Counted from the first letter of the stretch, positions 1 to 14,300 are shown. The stretch is DNA of 64,000 nucleotides from Karalla daura (GCA_029224185.1 JANZKI010000033.1:1-64000), one strand, 5' to 3'. A program made the numbers and translations. The notes: a model not told the origin generated them from the letters alone.

Positions 1-164
1 CTGTTCACAGATCCCTGCATTGGAGACTGTGGGGAAAAGGGCTTTGAAAAAGTTTGTTGATACGTGCACCATTGGCCCATACGCAGTGCAGCAACAGGCC
101 TGAAAAGTGTTTAGAACGCTTAGTTGAGCCTGTTTACAGCCCCCTGCATAGGAGACTGCGGGGA

Positions 165-174
165 AAAGCGCTTT
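165..174. other. AAAGCGCTTT palindrome, one per typical monomer
   Basis: AAAGCGCTTT is its own reverse complement and sits in the middle of the typical monomer. Common monomer variants break it: AAAGGGCTTT, AAAGGACTTT, CAAGCGCTTT and CAGCGCTTT. It may be a binding site for a dimeric protein or simply a chance palindrome. This is one example of several hundred. Confidence 0.5.
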
Positions 175-197
175 GAAAAAGTTTGTTGATACATGCA

Positions 198-206
198 CCA
201 TTGGCC
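198..206 (-). promoter_or_regulatory. CCAAT-box (NF-Y type) motif carried by each monomer
   Basis: The minus strand reads GGCCAATGG, a full match to the NF-Y consensus RRCCAATSR. The motif occurs in nearly every canonical monomer on both sides of the window, spaced 129 or 159 bp apart. The 113-bp variant carries it two or three times. The diverged monomers next to the telomeric repeats mostly lack it; they read GGCCCATGG or similar. NF-Y binding is known for this consensus in general. Binding to this satellite is inference. This entry is one example. Confidence 0.4.
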
Positions 207-2158
207 CATACGCAGTGCAGAAACAGGCCTGAAAAGTGTTTAGAAAGCTTAGTTGAGCCAGTTTACAGCCCCCTGCATCGGAGACTGCGGGGAAAAGCGC
301 TTTGAAAAAGTTTGTTGATACGTGCACAATTGGCCCATACGCAGTGCAGCAACAGGCCTGAAAAGTGTTTAGAACGCTTAGATGAGCCTGTTTACAGCCC
401 CCTGCATGGGAGACTGCGGGGAAAAGCGCTTTGAAAAAGTTTGTTGATACGTGCACCATTGGCCCACACGCAGTGCAGCAACAGGCCTGAAAAGTGTTTA
501 GAACGCTTAGTTGAGCCTGTTTACAGCCCCCTGCATAGGAGACTGCGGGGAAAAGCGCTTTGAAAAAGTTTGTTGACAAACAAAAACAAACAAAAAAGTT
601 TGTTGATTCGTGCACCATTGGCCCATACGCAGTGCAGCAACAGGCCTGAAAAGTGTTTCGAACGCTTAGTTGAGCCTGTTTGCAGCCCCCTACAAGGGAT
701 TCTGCGGGGACAAGCGCTTTGAAAAAGTTTGTTGATACGTGCACCATTGGCCCATACACAGTGCAGCAACAGGCCTGAACAGTGTTTAGAACGCTTAGTT
801 GAGCCTGTTTACAGACCCCTGCATTGGAGACTGCGGGGAAAAGGGCTTTGAAAAAGTTTGTTGATACGTTCACCATTGGCCCATACGCAGTGCAGCAAAA
901 GGCCTGAAAAGTGTTTAGAACGCTTAGTTGAGCCTGCGTACAGCCCCCTGCATGGGAGACTGCGGGGAACAGCGCTTTGAAAAAGTTTGTTGATACGTGC
1001 ACCATTGGCCCATACGCAGTGCAGCAACAGGCCTGAAAAGTGTTTAGGACGCTTAGTTGAGCCTGTTTACAGCCCCCTGCATAGGAGACTGCGGGGACAA
1101 GCGCTTTGAAAAAGTTTGTTGACAAACAAAAACAAACAAAAAAGTTTGTTGATTCGTGCACCATTGGCCCATACGCAGTGCAGCAACAGGCCTGAAAAGT
1201 GTTTAGAACGCTTAGTTGAGCCTGTTTACAGACCCATGCATTGGAGACTGCGGGGAAAAGGGCTTTGAAAAAGTTTGTTGATACGTGCACCATTGGCCCA
1301 TACGCAGTGCAGCAACAGGCCTGAAAAGTGTTTAGAACGCTCAGTTGAGCCTGTTCACAGATCCCTGCATTGGAGACTGCGGGGAAAAGGGCTTTGAAAA
1401 AGTTTGTTGATACGTGCACCATTGGCCCATACGCAGTGCAGCAACAGGCCTGAAAAGTGTTTAGAACGCTTAGTTGAGCCTGTTTACAGCCCCCTGCATA
1501 GGAGACTGCGGGGAAAAGCGCTTTGAAAAAGTTTGTTGATACATGCACCATTGGCCCATACGCAGTGCAGAAACAGGCCTGAAAAGTGTTTAGAAAGCTT
1601 AGTTGAGCCAGTTTACAGCCCCCTGCATCGGAGACTGCGGGGAAAAGCGCTTTGAAAAAGTTTGTTGATACGTGCACCATTGGCCCATACGCAGTGCAGC
1701 AACAGGCCTGAAAAGTGTTTAGGACGCTTAGTTGAGCCTGTTTACAGCCCCCTGCATAGGAGACTGCGGGGACAAGCGCTTTGAAAAAGTTTGTTGACAA
1801 ACAAAATCTAACAAAAAAGTTTGTTGATTCGTGCACCATTGGCCCATACGCAGTGCAGCAACAGGCCTGAAAAGTGTTTCGAACGCTTAGTTGAGCCTGT
1901 TTGCAGCCCCCTACATGGGATTCTGCGGGGAAAAGCGTTTTGAAAAAGTTTGTTGATACGTGCACCATTGGCCCATACGCAGTGCAGCAACAGGCCTGAA
2001 CAGTGTTTAGAACGTTTAGTTGAGCCTGTTTACAGACCCCTGCATTGGAGACTGCGGGGAAAAGGGCTTTGAAAAAGTTTGTTGATACGTGCACCATTGG
2101 CCCATACGCAGTGCAGCAACAGGCCTGAAAAGTGTTTAGAACGCTCAGTTGAGCCTGC

Positions 2159-5100
2159 TTACAGCCCCCTGCATGGGAGACTGCGGGGAAAAGCGCTTTG
2201 AAAAAGTTTGTTGATACGTGCACCATTGGCCCATACGCAGTGCAGCAACAGGCCTGAAAAGTGTTTAGAACGCTTAGTTGAGCCTGTTAACAGATCCCTG
2301 CATTGGAGACTGCGGGGAAAAGGGCTTTGAAAAAGTTTGTTGATACGTGCACCATTGGCCCATACGCAGTGCAGCAACAGGCCTGAAAAGTGTTTAGAAC
2401 GCTTAGTTGAGCCTGCTTACAGCCCCCTGCATGGGAGACTGTGGGGAACAGCCCTTTGAAAAAGTTTGTTGATACGTGCACCATTGGCCCATACGCAGTG
2501 CACCAACAGGCCTGAAAAGTGTTTAGAATGCTTAGTTGAGCCTGCTTACAGCCCCCTGCATGGGAGACGGCGGGGAACAGCGCTTTGAAAAAGTTTGTTG
2601 ATACGTGCACCATTGGCCCACACGTAGTGCAGCAACAGGCCTGAAAAGTGTTTAGAACGCTTAGTTGAGCCTGTTTGCAGCCCCCTGCATGGGAGACTGC
2701 AGGGAAAAGCGCTTTGAAAAAGTTTGTTAATACGTGCACCATTGGCCCATACGCAGTGCAGCAACAGGCCTGAAAAGTGTTTAGAACGCTTAGTTGAGCC
2801 CGTTTACAGCCCCCTGCATCGGAGACTGCGGGGACAAGCGCTTTGAAAAAGTTTGTTGACAAACAAAAACAAACAAAAAAGTTTGTTGATTCGTGCACCA
2901 TTGGCCCATACGCAGTGCAGCAACAGGCCTGAAAAGTGTTTCGAACGCTTAGTTGAGCCTGTTTGCAGCCCCCTACATGGGATTCTGCGGGGAAAAGCGT
3001 TTTGAAAAAGTTTGTTGATACGTGCACCATTGGCCCATACGCAGTGCAGCAACAGGCCTGAACAGTGTTTAGAACGTTTAGTTGAGCCTGTTTACAGACC
3101 CCTGCATTGGAGACTGCGGGGAAAAGGGCTTTGAAAAAGTTTGTTGATACGTGCACCATTGGCCCATACGCAGTGCAGCAACAGGCCTGAAAAGTGTTTA
3201 GAACGCTCAGTTGAGCCTGCTTACAGCCCCCTGCATGGGAGACTGCGGGGAAAAGCGCTTTGAAAAAGTTTGTTGATACGTGCACCATTGGCCCATACGC
3301 AGTGCAGCAACAGGCCTGAAAAGTGTTTAGAACGCTTAGTTGAGCCTGTTAACAGATCCCTGCATTGGAGACTGCGGGGAAAAGGGCTTTGAAAAAGTTT
3401 GTTGATACGTGCACCATTGGCCCATACGCAGTGCAGCAACAGGCCTGAAAAGTGTTTAGAACGCTTAGTTGAGCCTGCTTACAGCCCCCTGCATGGGAGA
3501 CTGTGGGGAACAGCCCTTTGAAAAAGTTTGTTGATACGTGCACCATTGGCCCATACGCAGTGCAGCAACAGGCCTGAAAAGTGTTTCGAACGCTTAGTTG
3601 AGCCTGTTTACAGCTCCCTGCATGGGAGACTGCGGGGAAAAGCGCTTTTAAAAAGTTTGTTGATACGTGCACCATTGGCCCATACGCAGTGCAGCAACAG
3701 GCCTGAAAAGTGTTTAGAACGCTTAGTTGAGCCTGTTCACAGATCCCTGCATTGGAGACTGCGGGGAAAAGGACTTTGAAAAAGTTTGTTGATACGTGCA
3801 CCATTGGCCCATACGCAGTGCAGCAACAGGCCTGAAAAGTGTTTAGAACGCTTAGTTGAGCCTGTTTGCAGCCCCCTACATGGGATTCTGCGGGGACAAG
3901 CGCTTTGAAAAAGTTTGTTGATACGTGCACCATTGGCCCATACGCAGTGCAGCAACAGGCCTGAAAAGTGTTTAGAACGTGTAGTTGAGCCTGTTCACAG
4001 ATCCCAGCATTGGAGACTGCGGGGAATAGGGCTTTGAAAAAGTTTGTTGATACGTGCACCATTGGCCAATACGCAGTGCAGCAACAGGCCTGAAAAGTGT
4101 TTAGAACGCTTAGTTGAGCCTGTGTACAGCCCCCTGCATCGGAGACTGCGGGGACAAGCGCTTTGAAAAAGTTTGTTCACAAACAAAATCAAACAAAAAA
4201 GTTTGTTGATTCGTGCACCATTGGCCCATACGCAGTGCAGCAACAGGCCTGAAAAGTGTTTAGAACGCTCAGTTGAGCCTGCTTACAGCCCCCTGCATGG
4301 GAGACTGCGGGGAAAAGCGCTTTGAAAAAGTTTGTTGATACGTGCACCATTGGCCCATACGCAGTGCAGCAACAGGCCTGAAAAGTGTTTAGAACGCTTA
4401 GTTGAGCCTGTTAACAGATCCCTGCATTGGAGACTGCGGGGAAAAGGGCTTTGAAAAAGTTTGTTGATACGTGCACCATTGGCCCATACGCAGTGCAGCA
4501 ACAGGCCTGAAAAGTGTTTAGAACGCTTAGTTGAGCCTGCTTACAGCCCCCTGCATGGGAGACTGTGGGGAACAGCCCTTTGAAAAAGTTTGTTGATACG
4601 TGCACCATTGGCCCATACGCAGTGCAGCAACAGGCCTGAAAAGTGTTTCGAACGCTTAGTTGAGCCTGTTTACAGCTCCCTGCATGGGAGACTGCGGGGA
4701 AAAGCGCTTTTAAAAAGTTTGTTGATACGTGCACCATTGCCCATACGCAGTGCAGCAACAGGCCTGAAAAGTGTTTAGAACGCTTAGTTGAGCCTGTTCA
4801 CAGATCCCTGCATTGGAGACTGCGGGGAAAAGGACTTTGAAAAAGTTTGTTGATACGTGCACCATTGGCCCATACGCAGTGCAGCAACAGGCCTGAAAAG
4901 TGTTTAGAACGCTTAGTTGAGCCTGTTTGCAGCCCCCTACATGGGATTCTGCGGGGACAAGCGCTTTGAAAAAGTTTGTTGATACGTGCACCATTGGCCC
5001 ATACGCAGTGCAGCAACAGGCCTGAAAAGTGTTTAGAACGTGTAGTTGAGCCTGTTCACAGATCCCAGCATTGGAGACTGCGGGGAATAGGGCTTTGAAA

Positions 5101-5342
5101 AAGTTTGTTGATACGTGCACCATTGGCCAATACGCAGTGCAGCAACAGGCCTGAAAAGTGTTTAGAACGCTTAGTTGAGCCTGTGTACAGCCCCCTGCAT
5201 CGGAGACTGCGGGGACAAGCGCTTTGAAAAAGTTTGTTCACAAACAAAATCAAACAAAAAAGTTTGTTGATTCGTGCACCATTGGCCCATACGCAGTGCA
5301 GCAACAGGCCTGAAAAGTGTTTAGAACGCTTAGTTGAGCCTG
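2159..5342 (+). repeat. Local higher-order repeat, 1061/1062-bp period
   Basis: Blocks repeat at a shift of 1062 bp (about 2159 to 3221 to 4283) and, inside the last copy, 1061 bp. The arithmetic is seven 129-bp monomers plus one 159-bp monomer, 1062 bp. The single lost base is the G missing from CCATTGCCCATAC near 4736. The best copies are 3221-4282 and 4283 to about 5342, which share rare variants such as GTTCACAAACAAAATC, CCAATACGCAG and TGGGGAACAGCCC. The copy starting at 2159 matches only in its first few hundred bases, so it is partial. Confidence 0.8.
4633..4760 (+). repeat. 128-bp monomer variant (one G lost)
   Basis: GGCCTG anchors at 4633 and 4761 give 128 bp. The missing base is in CCATTGCCCATAC, where the usual form is CCATTGGCCC. 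The same deletion recurs at about 26 places in the left array (for example 7962, 10370, 15890, 23476, 29290, 39170 and 44236) and once on the right near 54187. It breaks the CCAAT-type motif and shifts the long stop-free frame, which is why that frame ends at these monomers. Confidence 0.85.
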
Positions 5343-8300
5343 TTTACAGCCCCCTACATCGGAGACTGCAGGGACAAGCGCTTTGAAAAAGTTTGTTCAC
5401 AAACAAAAACAAACAAAAATGTTTGTTGATTCGTGCACCATTGGCCCATACGCAGTGCAGCAACAGGCCTGAAAAGTGTTTAGAACGCTTAGTTGAGCCT
5501 GTTTGCAGCCCCCTACATGGGATTCTGCGGGGACAAGCGCTTTGAAAAAGTTTGTTGATACATGCACCATTGGCCCGTACGCAGTGCAGCAACAGGCCTG
5601 AACAGTGTTTAGAACGCTTAGTTGAGCTTGTTTACAGACCCCTGCATTGGAGACTGCGGAGAAAAGGGCTTTGAAAAAGTTTGTTGATACGTGCACCATT
5701 GGCCCATACGCAGTGCAGCAACAGGCCTGAAAAGTGTTTAGAACGCTTAGTTGAGCCTGTTTACAACCCCCTGCATCGGAGACTGCGGGGACAAGCGCTT
5801 TGAAAAAGTTTGTTCACAAACAAAATCAAACAAAAAAGTTTGTTGATTCGTGCACCATTGGCCCATACGCAGTGCAGCAACAGGCCTGAAAAGTGTTTAG
5901 AACGCTTAGTTGAGCCTGTTTACAGCCCCCTACATCGGAGACTGCAGGGACAAGCGCTTTGAAAAAGTTTGTTCACAAACAAAAACAAACAAAAATGTTT
6001 GTTGATTCGTGCACCATTAGCCCATACGCAGTGCAGCAACAGGCCTGAAAAGTGTTTCGAACGCTTAGTTGAGCCTGTTTGCAGCCCCCTACATGGGATT
6101 CGGCGGGGACAAGCGCTTTGAAAAAGTTTGTTGATGCATGCACCATTGGCCCGTACGCAGTGCAGCAACAGGCCTGAACAGTGTTTAGAACGCTTAGTTG
6201 AGCCTGTTTACAGACCCCTGCATTGGAGACTGCGGGGAAAAGGGCTTTGAAAAAGTTTGTTGATACGTGCACCATTGGCCCATACGCAGTGCAGCAACAG
6301 GCCTGAAAAGTGTTTAGAACGCTTAGTTGAGCCTGTTTACAGCCCCCTGCAGAGGAGACTGCGGGGAAAAGCGCTTTGAAAAAGTTTGTTGATACGTGCA
6401 CCATTGGCCCATACGCAGTGCAGCAACAGGCCTGAAAAGTGTTTAGAACGCTTAGTTGAGCCTGTTTACAGCCCCCTGCATGGGAGACTGCGGGGAAAAG
6501 CGCTTTGAAAAAGTTTGTTGATACGTGCACCATTGGCCCATACGCAGTGCTTCAACAGGCCTGAAAAGTGTTTAGAACGCTTAGTTGAGCCTGTTCACAG
6601 ATCCCTGCATTGGAGACTGCGGGGAAAAGGGCTTTGAAAAAGTTTGTTGATACGTGCACCATTGGCCCATACGCAGTGCAGCAACAGGCCTGAAAAGTGT
6701 TTAGAACGCTTAGTTGAGCCTGCTTACAGCCCCCTGCATGGGAGACTGTGGGGAACAGCCCTTTGAAAAAGTTTGTTGATACGTGCACCATTGGCCCATA
6801 CGCAGTGCAGCAACAGGCCTGAAAAGTGTTTCGAACGCTTAGTTGAGCCTGTTTACAGCCCCCTGCATAGGAAACTGCGGGGAAAAGCGCTTTGAAAAAG
6901 TTTGTTGATACATGCACCATTGGCCCATACGCAGTGCAGCAACAGGCCTGAAAAGTGTTTAGAACGCTTAGTTGAGCCTGTTTACAGACCCCTGCATTGG
7001 AGACTGCGGGGAAAAGCGCTTTGAAAAAGTTTGTTGATACGTGCACCATTGGCCCATACGCAGTGCAGCAACAGGCCTGAAAAGTGTTTAGAACGCTTAG
7101 TTGAGCCTGTTTACAGCCCCCTGCATGGGAGACTGCGGGGAAAAGCGCTTTTAAAAAGTTTGTTGATACGTGCACCATTGGCCCATACGCAGTGCAGCAA
7201 CAGGCCTGAAAAGTTTTTAGAACGCTTATTTGAGCCTGTTTACAGCCCCCTGCATGGGAGACTGCGGGGAACAGCGCTTTGAAAAAGTTTGTTGATACGT
7301 GCACCATTGGCCCATACGCAGTGCAGCAACAGGCCTGAAAAGTGTTTAGAACGCTTAGTTGAGCCTGTTAAAAGCCCCCTGCATAGGACACTGTTGGCCC
7401 ACACCATTGGCCCACACCATTGCCCCATACGCAGTGAAGCAACAGGCCTGAAAAGTGTTTAGGACGCTTAGTTGAGCCTGTTTACAGCCCCCTGCATAGG
7501 AGACTGCGGGGACAAGCGCTTTGAAAAAGTTTGTTGACAAACAAAAACAAACAAAAAAGTTTGTTGATTCGTGCACCATTGGCCCATACGCAGTGCAGCA
7601 ACAGGCCTGAAAAGTGTTTAGAACGCGTAGTTGAGCCTGTTTACAGCCCCCTGCATAGGAGACTGCGGGGAAAAGCGCTTTGAAAAAGTTTGTTGATACA
7701 TGCACCATTAGCCCATACGCAGTGCAGAAACAGGCCTGAAAAGTGTTTAGAACGCTTAGTTGAGCCAGTTTACAGCCCCTTGCATCGGAGACTGCGCGGA
7801 AAAGCGCTTTGAAAAAGTTTGTTGAGACGTGCACCATTGGCCCATACACAGTGCAGCAACAGGCCTGAAAAGTGTTTAGAACGCTTAGTTGAGCCTGTTT
7901 ACAGCCCCCTGCATGGGATTCTGCGGGGACAAGCGCTTTGAAAAAGTTTGTTGATACGTGCACCATTGCCCATACGCAGTGCAGCAACAGGCCTGAAAAG
8001 TGTTTAGAACGCTTAGTTGAGCCTGTTTACAGCCCCTTGCATTGGGAGACTGTGGGGAAAAGCGCTTTGAAAAAGGTTGTTGATACGTGCACCATTGGCC
8101 CACACGCAGTGCAGCTACAGGCCTGAAAAGTGTTTAGGACGCTTAGTTGAGCCTGTTTACAGCCCCCTGCATAGGAGACTGCGGGGACAAGCGCTTTGAA
8201 AAAGTTTGTTGACAAACAAAAACAAACAAAAAAGTTTGTTGATTCGTGCACCATTGGCCCATACGCAGTGCAGCAACAGGCCTGAAAAGTGTTTAGAACG

Positions 8301-11300
8301 CTTAGTTGAGCCTGTTTACAGACCCCTGCATTGGAGACTGCGGGGAAAAGGGCTTTGAAAAAGTTTGTTGATACGTGCACCATTGGCCCATACGCAGTGC
8401 AGCAACAGGCCTGAAAAGTGTTTAGAACGCTTAGTTGAGCCTGCTTACAGCCCCCTGCATGGGAGACTGCGGGGAAAAGGGCTTTGAAAAAGTTTGTTGA
8501 TACGTGCACCATTGGCCCATACGCAGTGCAGCAACAGGCCTGAAAAGTGTTTAGAACGCTTAGTTGAGACTGTTCACAGATCCCTGCATTGGAGACTGCG
8601 GGGAAAAGGACTTTGAAAAAGTTTGTTGATACGTGCACCATTGGCCCATACGCAGTGCAGCAACAGGCCTGAAAAGTGTTTAGAACGCTTAGTTGAGCCT
8701 GTTTACAGCCCCCTGCATGGGAGACTGCGGGGAACAGCGCTTTGAAAAAGATTGTTGATACGTGCACCATTGGCCCATACGCAGTGCAGCAACAGGCCTG
8801 AAAAGTGTTTAGAACGCTTAGTTGAGCCTGTTTACAGCCCCCTGCATGGGAGACTGCGAGGAAAAGCGCTTTGAAAAAGTTTGTTGATACGTGCACCATT
8901 GGCCCATACGCAGTGCAGCAACAGGCCTGAAAAGTGTTTAGAACGCTTAGTTGAGCCTGTTCACAGATCCCTGCATTGGAGACTGCGGGGAAAAGGACTT
9001 TGAAAAAGTTTGTTGATACGTGCACCATTGGCCCATACGCAGTGCAGCAACAGGCCTGAAAAGTGTTTAGAACGCTTAGTTGAGCCTGTTTACAGCCCCC
9101 TGCATGGGAGACTGCGGGGAAAAGCGCTTTGAAAAAGTTTGTTGATACGTGCACCATTGGCCCATACGCAGTGCAGCAACAGGCCTGAAAAGTGTTTAGA
9201 ACGCTCAGTTGAGCCTGTTCACAGATCCCTGCATTGGAGACTGCGGGGAAAAGGGCTTTGAAAAAGTTTGTTGATACGTGCACCATTGGCCCATACGCAG
9301 TGCAGCAACAGGCCTGAAAAGTGTTTAGAACGCTTAGTTGAGCCTGCTTACAGCCCCCTGCATAGGAGACTGCGGGGAAAAGCGCTTTGAAAAAGTTTGT
9401 TGATACGTGCACCATTGGCCCACACGCAGTGCAGCAACAGGCCTGAAAAGTGTTTAGGACGCTTAGTTGAGCCCGTTTACAGCCCCCTGCATAGGAGACT
9501 GCGGGGACAAGCGCTTTGAAAAAGTTTGTTGACAAACAAAAACAAACAAAAAAGTTTGTTGATTCGTGCACCATTGGCCCATACGCAGTGCAGCAACAGG
9601 CCTGAAAAGTGTTTCGAACGCTTAGTTGAGCCTGTTTGCAGCCCCCTACATGGGATTCTGCGGGGACAAGCGCTTTGAAAAAGTTTGTTGATACGTGCAC
9701 CATTGGCCCATACGCAGTGCAGCAACAGGCCTGAAAAGTGTTTAGAACGCTTAGTTGAGCCTGTTTAAAGCCCCCTGCATAGGACACTGTTGGCCCACAC
9801 CATTGGCCCACACCATTGGCCCATACGCAGTGCAGCAACAGGCCTGAAAAGTGTTTAGGACGCTTCGTTGAGCCCGTTTACAGCCCCCTGCATGGGAGAC
9901 TGCGGGGACAAGCGCTTTGAAAAAGTTTGTTGACAAACAAAAACAAACAAAAAAGTTTGTTGATTCGTGCACCATTGGCCCATACGCAGTGCAGCAACAG
10001 GCCTGAAAAGTGTTTAGAACGCGTAGTTGAGCCTGTTTACAGCCCCCTGCATAGGAGACTGCGGGGAAAAGCGCTTTGAAAAAGTTTGTTGATACATGCA
10101 CCATTGGCCCATACGCAGTGCAGAAACAGGCCTGAAAAGTGTTTAGAACGCTTAGTTGAGCCAGTTTACATCCCCCTGCATCGGAGACTGCGCGGAAAAG
10201 CGCTGTGAAAAAGTTTGTTAAGACGTGCACCATTGGCCCATACACAGTGCAGCAACAGGCCTGAAAAGTGTTTAGAACGCTTAGTTGAGCCTGTTTACAG
10301 CCCCCTGCATGGGATTCTGCGGGGACAAGCGCTTTGAAAAAGTTTGTTGATACGTGCACCATTGCCCATACGCAGTGCAGCAACAGGCCTGAAAAGTGTT
10401 TAGAACGCTTAGTTGAGCCTGCTTACAGCCCCCTGCATGGGACACTGCGGGGAAAAGCGCTTTGAAAAAGTTTGTTGATACGTGCACCATTGGCCCATAC
10501 GCAGTGCAGCAACAGGCCTGAAAAGTGTTTAGAATGCTTAGATGAGCCCGTTTACAGCCCCCTGCATGGGAGACTGCGGGGAAAAGCGCTTTGAAAAAGT
10601 TTGTTGATTCGTGCACCATTGGCCCACACGCAGTGCAGCAACAGGCCTGAAAAGTGTTTAGAACGCTTAGTTGAGCCTGTTTAAAGCCCCCTGCATAGGA
10701 CACTGTTGGCCCACACCATTGGCCCACACCATTGGACCATACGCAGTGCAGCAACAGGCCTGAAAAGTGTTTAGGACGCTTAGTTGAGCCTGTTTACAGC
10801 CCCCTGCATAGGAGACTGCGGGGACAAGCGCTTTGAAAATGTTTGTTGACAAACAAAAACAAACAAAAAAGTTTGTTGATTCGTGCACCATTGGCCCATA
10901 CGCAGTGCAGCAACAGGCCTGAAAAGTGTTTAGAACGCGTAGTTGAGCCTGTTTACAGCCCCCTGCATAGGAGACTGCGGGGAAAAGCGCTTTGAAAAAG
11001 TTTGTTGATACATGCACCATTGGCCCATACACAGTGCAGCAACAGGCCTGAAAAGTGTTTAGAACGCTTAGTTGAGCCTGTTTACAGCCCCCTGCATGGG
11101 ATTCTGCGGGGACAAGCGCTTTGAAAAAGTTTGTTGATACGTGCACCATTGCCCATACGCAGTGCAGCAACAGGCCTGAAAAGTGTTTTGAACGCTTAGT
11201 TGAGCCTGCTTACAGCCCCCTGCATAGGAGACTGCGGGGACAAGCGCTTTGAAAAAGTTTGTTGACAAACAAAAACAAACAAAAAAGTTTGTTGATTCGT

Positions 11301-14300
11301 GCACCATTGGCCCATACGCAGTGCAGCAACAGGCCTGAAAAGTGTTTCGAACGCTTAGTTGAGCCAGTTTACAGCCCCCTGCATCGGAGACTGCGCGGAA
11401 AAGCGCTTTGAAAAAGTTTGTTGAGACGTGCACCATTGGCCCATACGCAGTGCAGCAACAGGCCTGAAAAGTGTTTAGAACGCTTAGTTGAGCCTGTTTA
11501 CAGCCCCCTGCATGGGATTCTGCGGGGACAAGCGCTTTGAAAAAGTTTGTTGATACGTGCACCATTGCCCATACGCAGTGCAGCAACAGGCCTGAAAAGT
11601 GTTTAGAACGCTTAGTTGAGCCTGTTTACAGCCCCCTGCATGGGAGACTGTGGGGAAAAGCGCTTTGAAAAAGGTTGTTGATACGTGCACCATTGGCCCA
11701 CACGCAGTGCAGCAACAGGCCTGAAAAGTGTTTAGGACGCTTAGTTGAGCCTGTTTACAGCCCCCTGCATAGGAGACTGCGGGGACAAGCGCTTTGAAAA
11801 AGTTTGTTGACAAACAAAAACAAACAAAAAAGTTTGTTGATTCGTGCACCATTGGCCCATACGCAGTGCAGCAACAGGCCTGAAAAGTGTTTCGAACGCT
11901 TAGTTGAGCCTGTTTGCAGCCCCCTGCATTGGAGACTGCGGGGAAAAGGGCTTTGAAAAAGTTTGTTGATACGTTCACCATTGGCCCATACGCAGTGCAG
12001 CAAAGGGCCTGAAAAGTGTTTAGAACGCTTAGTTGAGCCTGTTTACAGCCCCCTGCATGGGAGACTGCGGGGAAAAGCGCTTTGAAAAAGTTTGTTGATA
12101 CGTGCACCATTGGCCCACACGCAGTGCAGCAACAGGCCTGAAAAGTGTTTAGGACGCTTAGTTGAGCCTGTTTACAGCCCCCTGCATAGGAGACTGCGGG
12201 GACAAGCGCTTTGAAAAAGTTTGTTGACAAACAAAAACAAACAAAAAAGTTTGTTGATTCGTGCACCATTGGCCCATACGCAGTGCAGCAACAGGCCTGA
12301 AAAGTGTTTCGAACGCTTAGTTGAGCCAGTTTACAGCCCCCTGCATCGGAGACTGCGCGGAAAAGCGCTTTGAAAAAGTTTGTTGAGACGTGCACCATTG
12401 GCCCATACGCAGTGCAGCAACAGGCCTGAAAAGTGTTTAGAACGCTTAGTTGAGCCTGTTTACAGCCCCCTGCATGGGATTCTGCGGGGACAAGCGCTTT
12501 GAAAAAGTTTGTTGATACGTGCACCATTGCCCATACGCAGTGCAGCAACAGGCCTGAAAAGTGTTTAGAACGCTTAGTTGAGCCTGTTTACAGCCCCCTG
12601 CATGGGAGACTGTGGGGAAAAGCGCTTTGAAAAAGGTTGTTGATACGTGCACCATTGGCCCACACGCAGTGCAGCAACAGGCCTGAAAAGTGTTTAGGAC
12701 GCTTAGTTGAGCCTGTTTACAGCCCCCTGCATAGGAGACTGCGGGGACAAGCGCTTTGAAAAAGTTTGTTGACAAACAAAAACAAACAAAAAAGTTTGTT
12801 GATTCGTGCACCATTGGCCCATACGCAGTGCAGCAACAGGCCTGAAAAGTGTTTAGAACGCTTAGTTGAGCCTGTTTACAGACCCCTGCATTGGAGACTG
12901 CGGGGAAAAGGGCTTTGAAAAGGTTTGTTGATACGTGCACCATTGGCCCATACGCAGTGCAGCAACAGGCCTGAAAAGTGTTTAGAACGCTTAGTTGAGC
13001 CTGCTTACAGCCCCCTGCATGGGAGACTGCGGGGAAAAGCGCTTTGAAAAAGTTTGTTGATACGTGCACCATTGGCCCATACGCAGTGCAGCAACAGGCC
13101 TGAAAAGTGTTTAGAACGCTTAGTTGAGCCTGTTTACAGCCCCCTGCATGGGAGACTGCGAGGAAAAGCGCTTTGAAAAAGTTTGTTGATACGTGCACCA
13201 TTGGCCCATACGCAGTGCAGCAACAGGCCTGAAAAGTGTTTAGAACGCTTAGTTGAGCCTGTTCACAGATCCCTGCATTGGAGACTGCGGGGAAAAGGAC
13301 TTTGAAAAAGTTTGTTGATACGTGCACCATTGGCCCATACGCAGTGCAGCAACAGGCCTGAAAAGTGTTTAGAACGCTTAGTTGAGCCTGTTTACAGCCC
13401 CCTGCTTGGGAGACTGCGGGGAAAAGCGCTTTGAAAAAGTTTGTTGATACGTGCACCATTGGCCCATACGCAGTGCAGCAACAGGCCTGAAAAGTGTTTA
13501 GAACGCTCAGTTGAGCCTGTTCACAGATCCCTGCATTGGAGACTGCGGGGAAAAGGGCTTTGAAAAAGTTTGTTGATACGTGCACCATTGGCCCATACGC
13601 AGTGCAGCAACAGGCCTGAAAAGTGTTTAGAACGCTTTGTTGAGCCTGTTCACAGCCCCCTGCATCGGAGACTGCGGGGAAAAGCGCTTTGAAAAAGTTT
13701 GTTGATACGTGCACCATTGGCCCACACGCAGTGCAGCAAGAGGCCTGAAAAATGTTTAGGACGCTTAGTTGAGCCTGTTTGCAGCCCCCTGCATCGGAGA
13801 CTGCGGGGACAAGTGCTTTGAAAAAGTTTGTTGACAAACAAAAACAAACAAAAAAGTTTGTTGATTCGTGCACCATTGGCCCATACGCAGTGCAGCAACA
13901 GGCCTGAAAAGTGTTTAGAACGCTTAGTTGAGCCCGTTTACAGCCCCCTGCATAGGAGACTGCGGGGACAAGCGCTTTGAAAAAGTTTGTTGATACGTGC
14001 ACCATTGGCCCATACGCAGTGCAGCAACAGGCCTGAAAAGTGTTTAGGACGCTTAGTTGAGCCCGTTTACAGCCCCCTGCATAGGAGACTGCGGGGACAA
14101 GCGCTTTGAAAAAGTTTGTTGACAAACAAAAACAAACAAAAAAGTTTGTTGATTCGTGCACCATTGGCCCATACGCAGTGCAGCAACAGGCCTGAAAAGT
14201 GTTTAGAACGCTTAGTTGAGCCTGCTTACAGCCCCCTGCATGGGAGACTGTGGTGAACAGCCCTTTGAAAAAGTTTGTTGATACGTGCACCATTGGCCCA

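Larger units (their letters stand above)
97..225 (+). repeat. Representative 129-bp satellite monomer
   Basis: This is one complete basic unit, from GGCCTG to the base before the next GGCCTG. It has five CpG dinucleotides in consensus (in AACGCT, TGCGGG, AGCGCT, TACGTG and TACGCA). This copy already shows one decayed site, ACATGC at 191-196. It contains a 10-bp perfect palindrome (165-174) and a CCAAT-type motif (198-206). Because 129 is 43 times three, a reading frame without stops on the opposite strand continues from unit to unit with a 43-residue period. Confidence 0.95.

Noticed and set aside
8027..9838. Long minus-strand frame (603 codons) as a repetitive protein gene; likewise 12446-14809 and others
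   Set aside because: It is satellite read in a stop-free frame. It ends wherever a 128- or 113-bp monomer shifts phase, has no promoter, splice or domain signals, and amino-acid changes are as free as silent ones.
9860..9880. CENP-B box suggested by CTTCGTTGAGCCCG
   Set aside because: It fails the required pattern TTCG-nnnnA-nnCGGG: the fifth base after TTCG is G and CGGG is absent at the set position.
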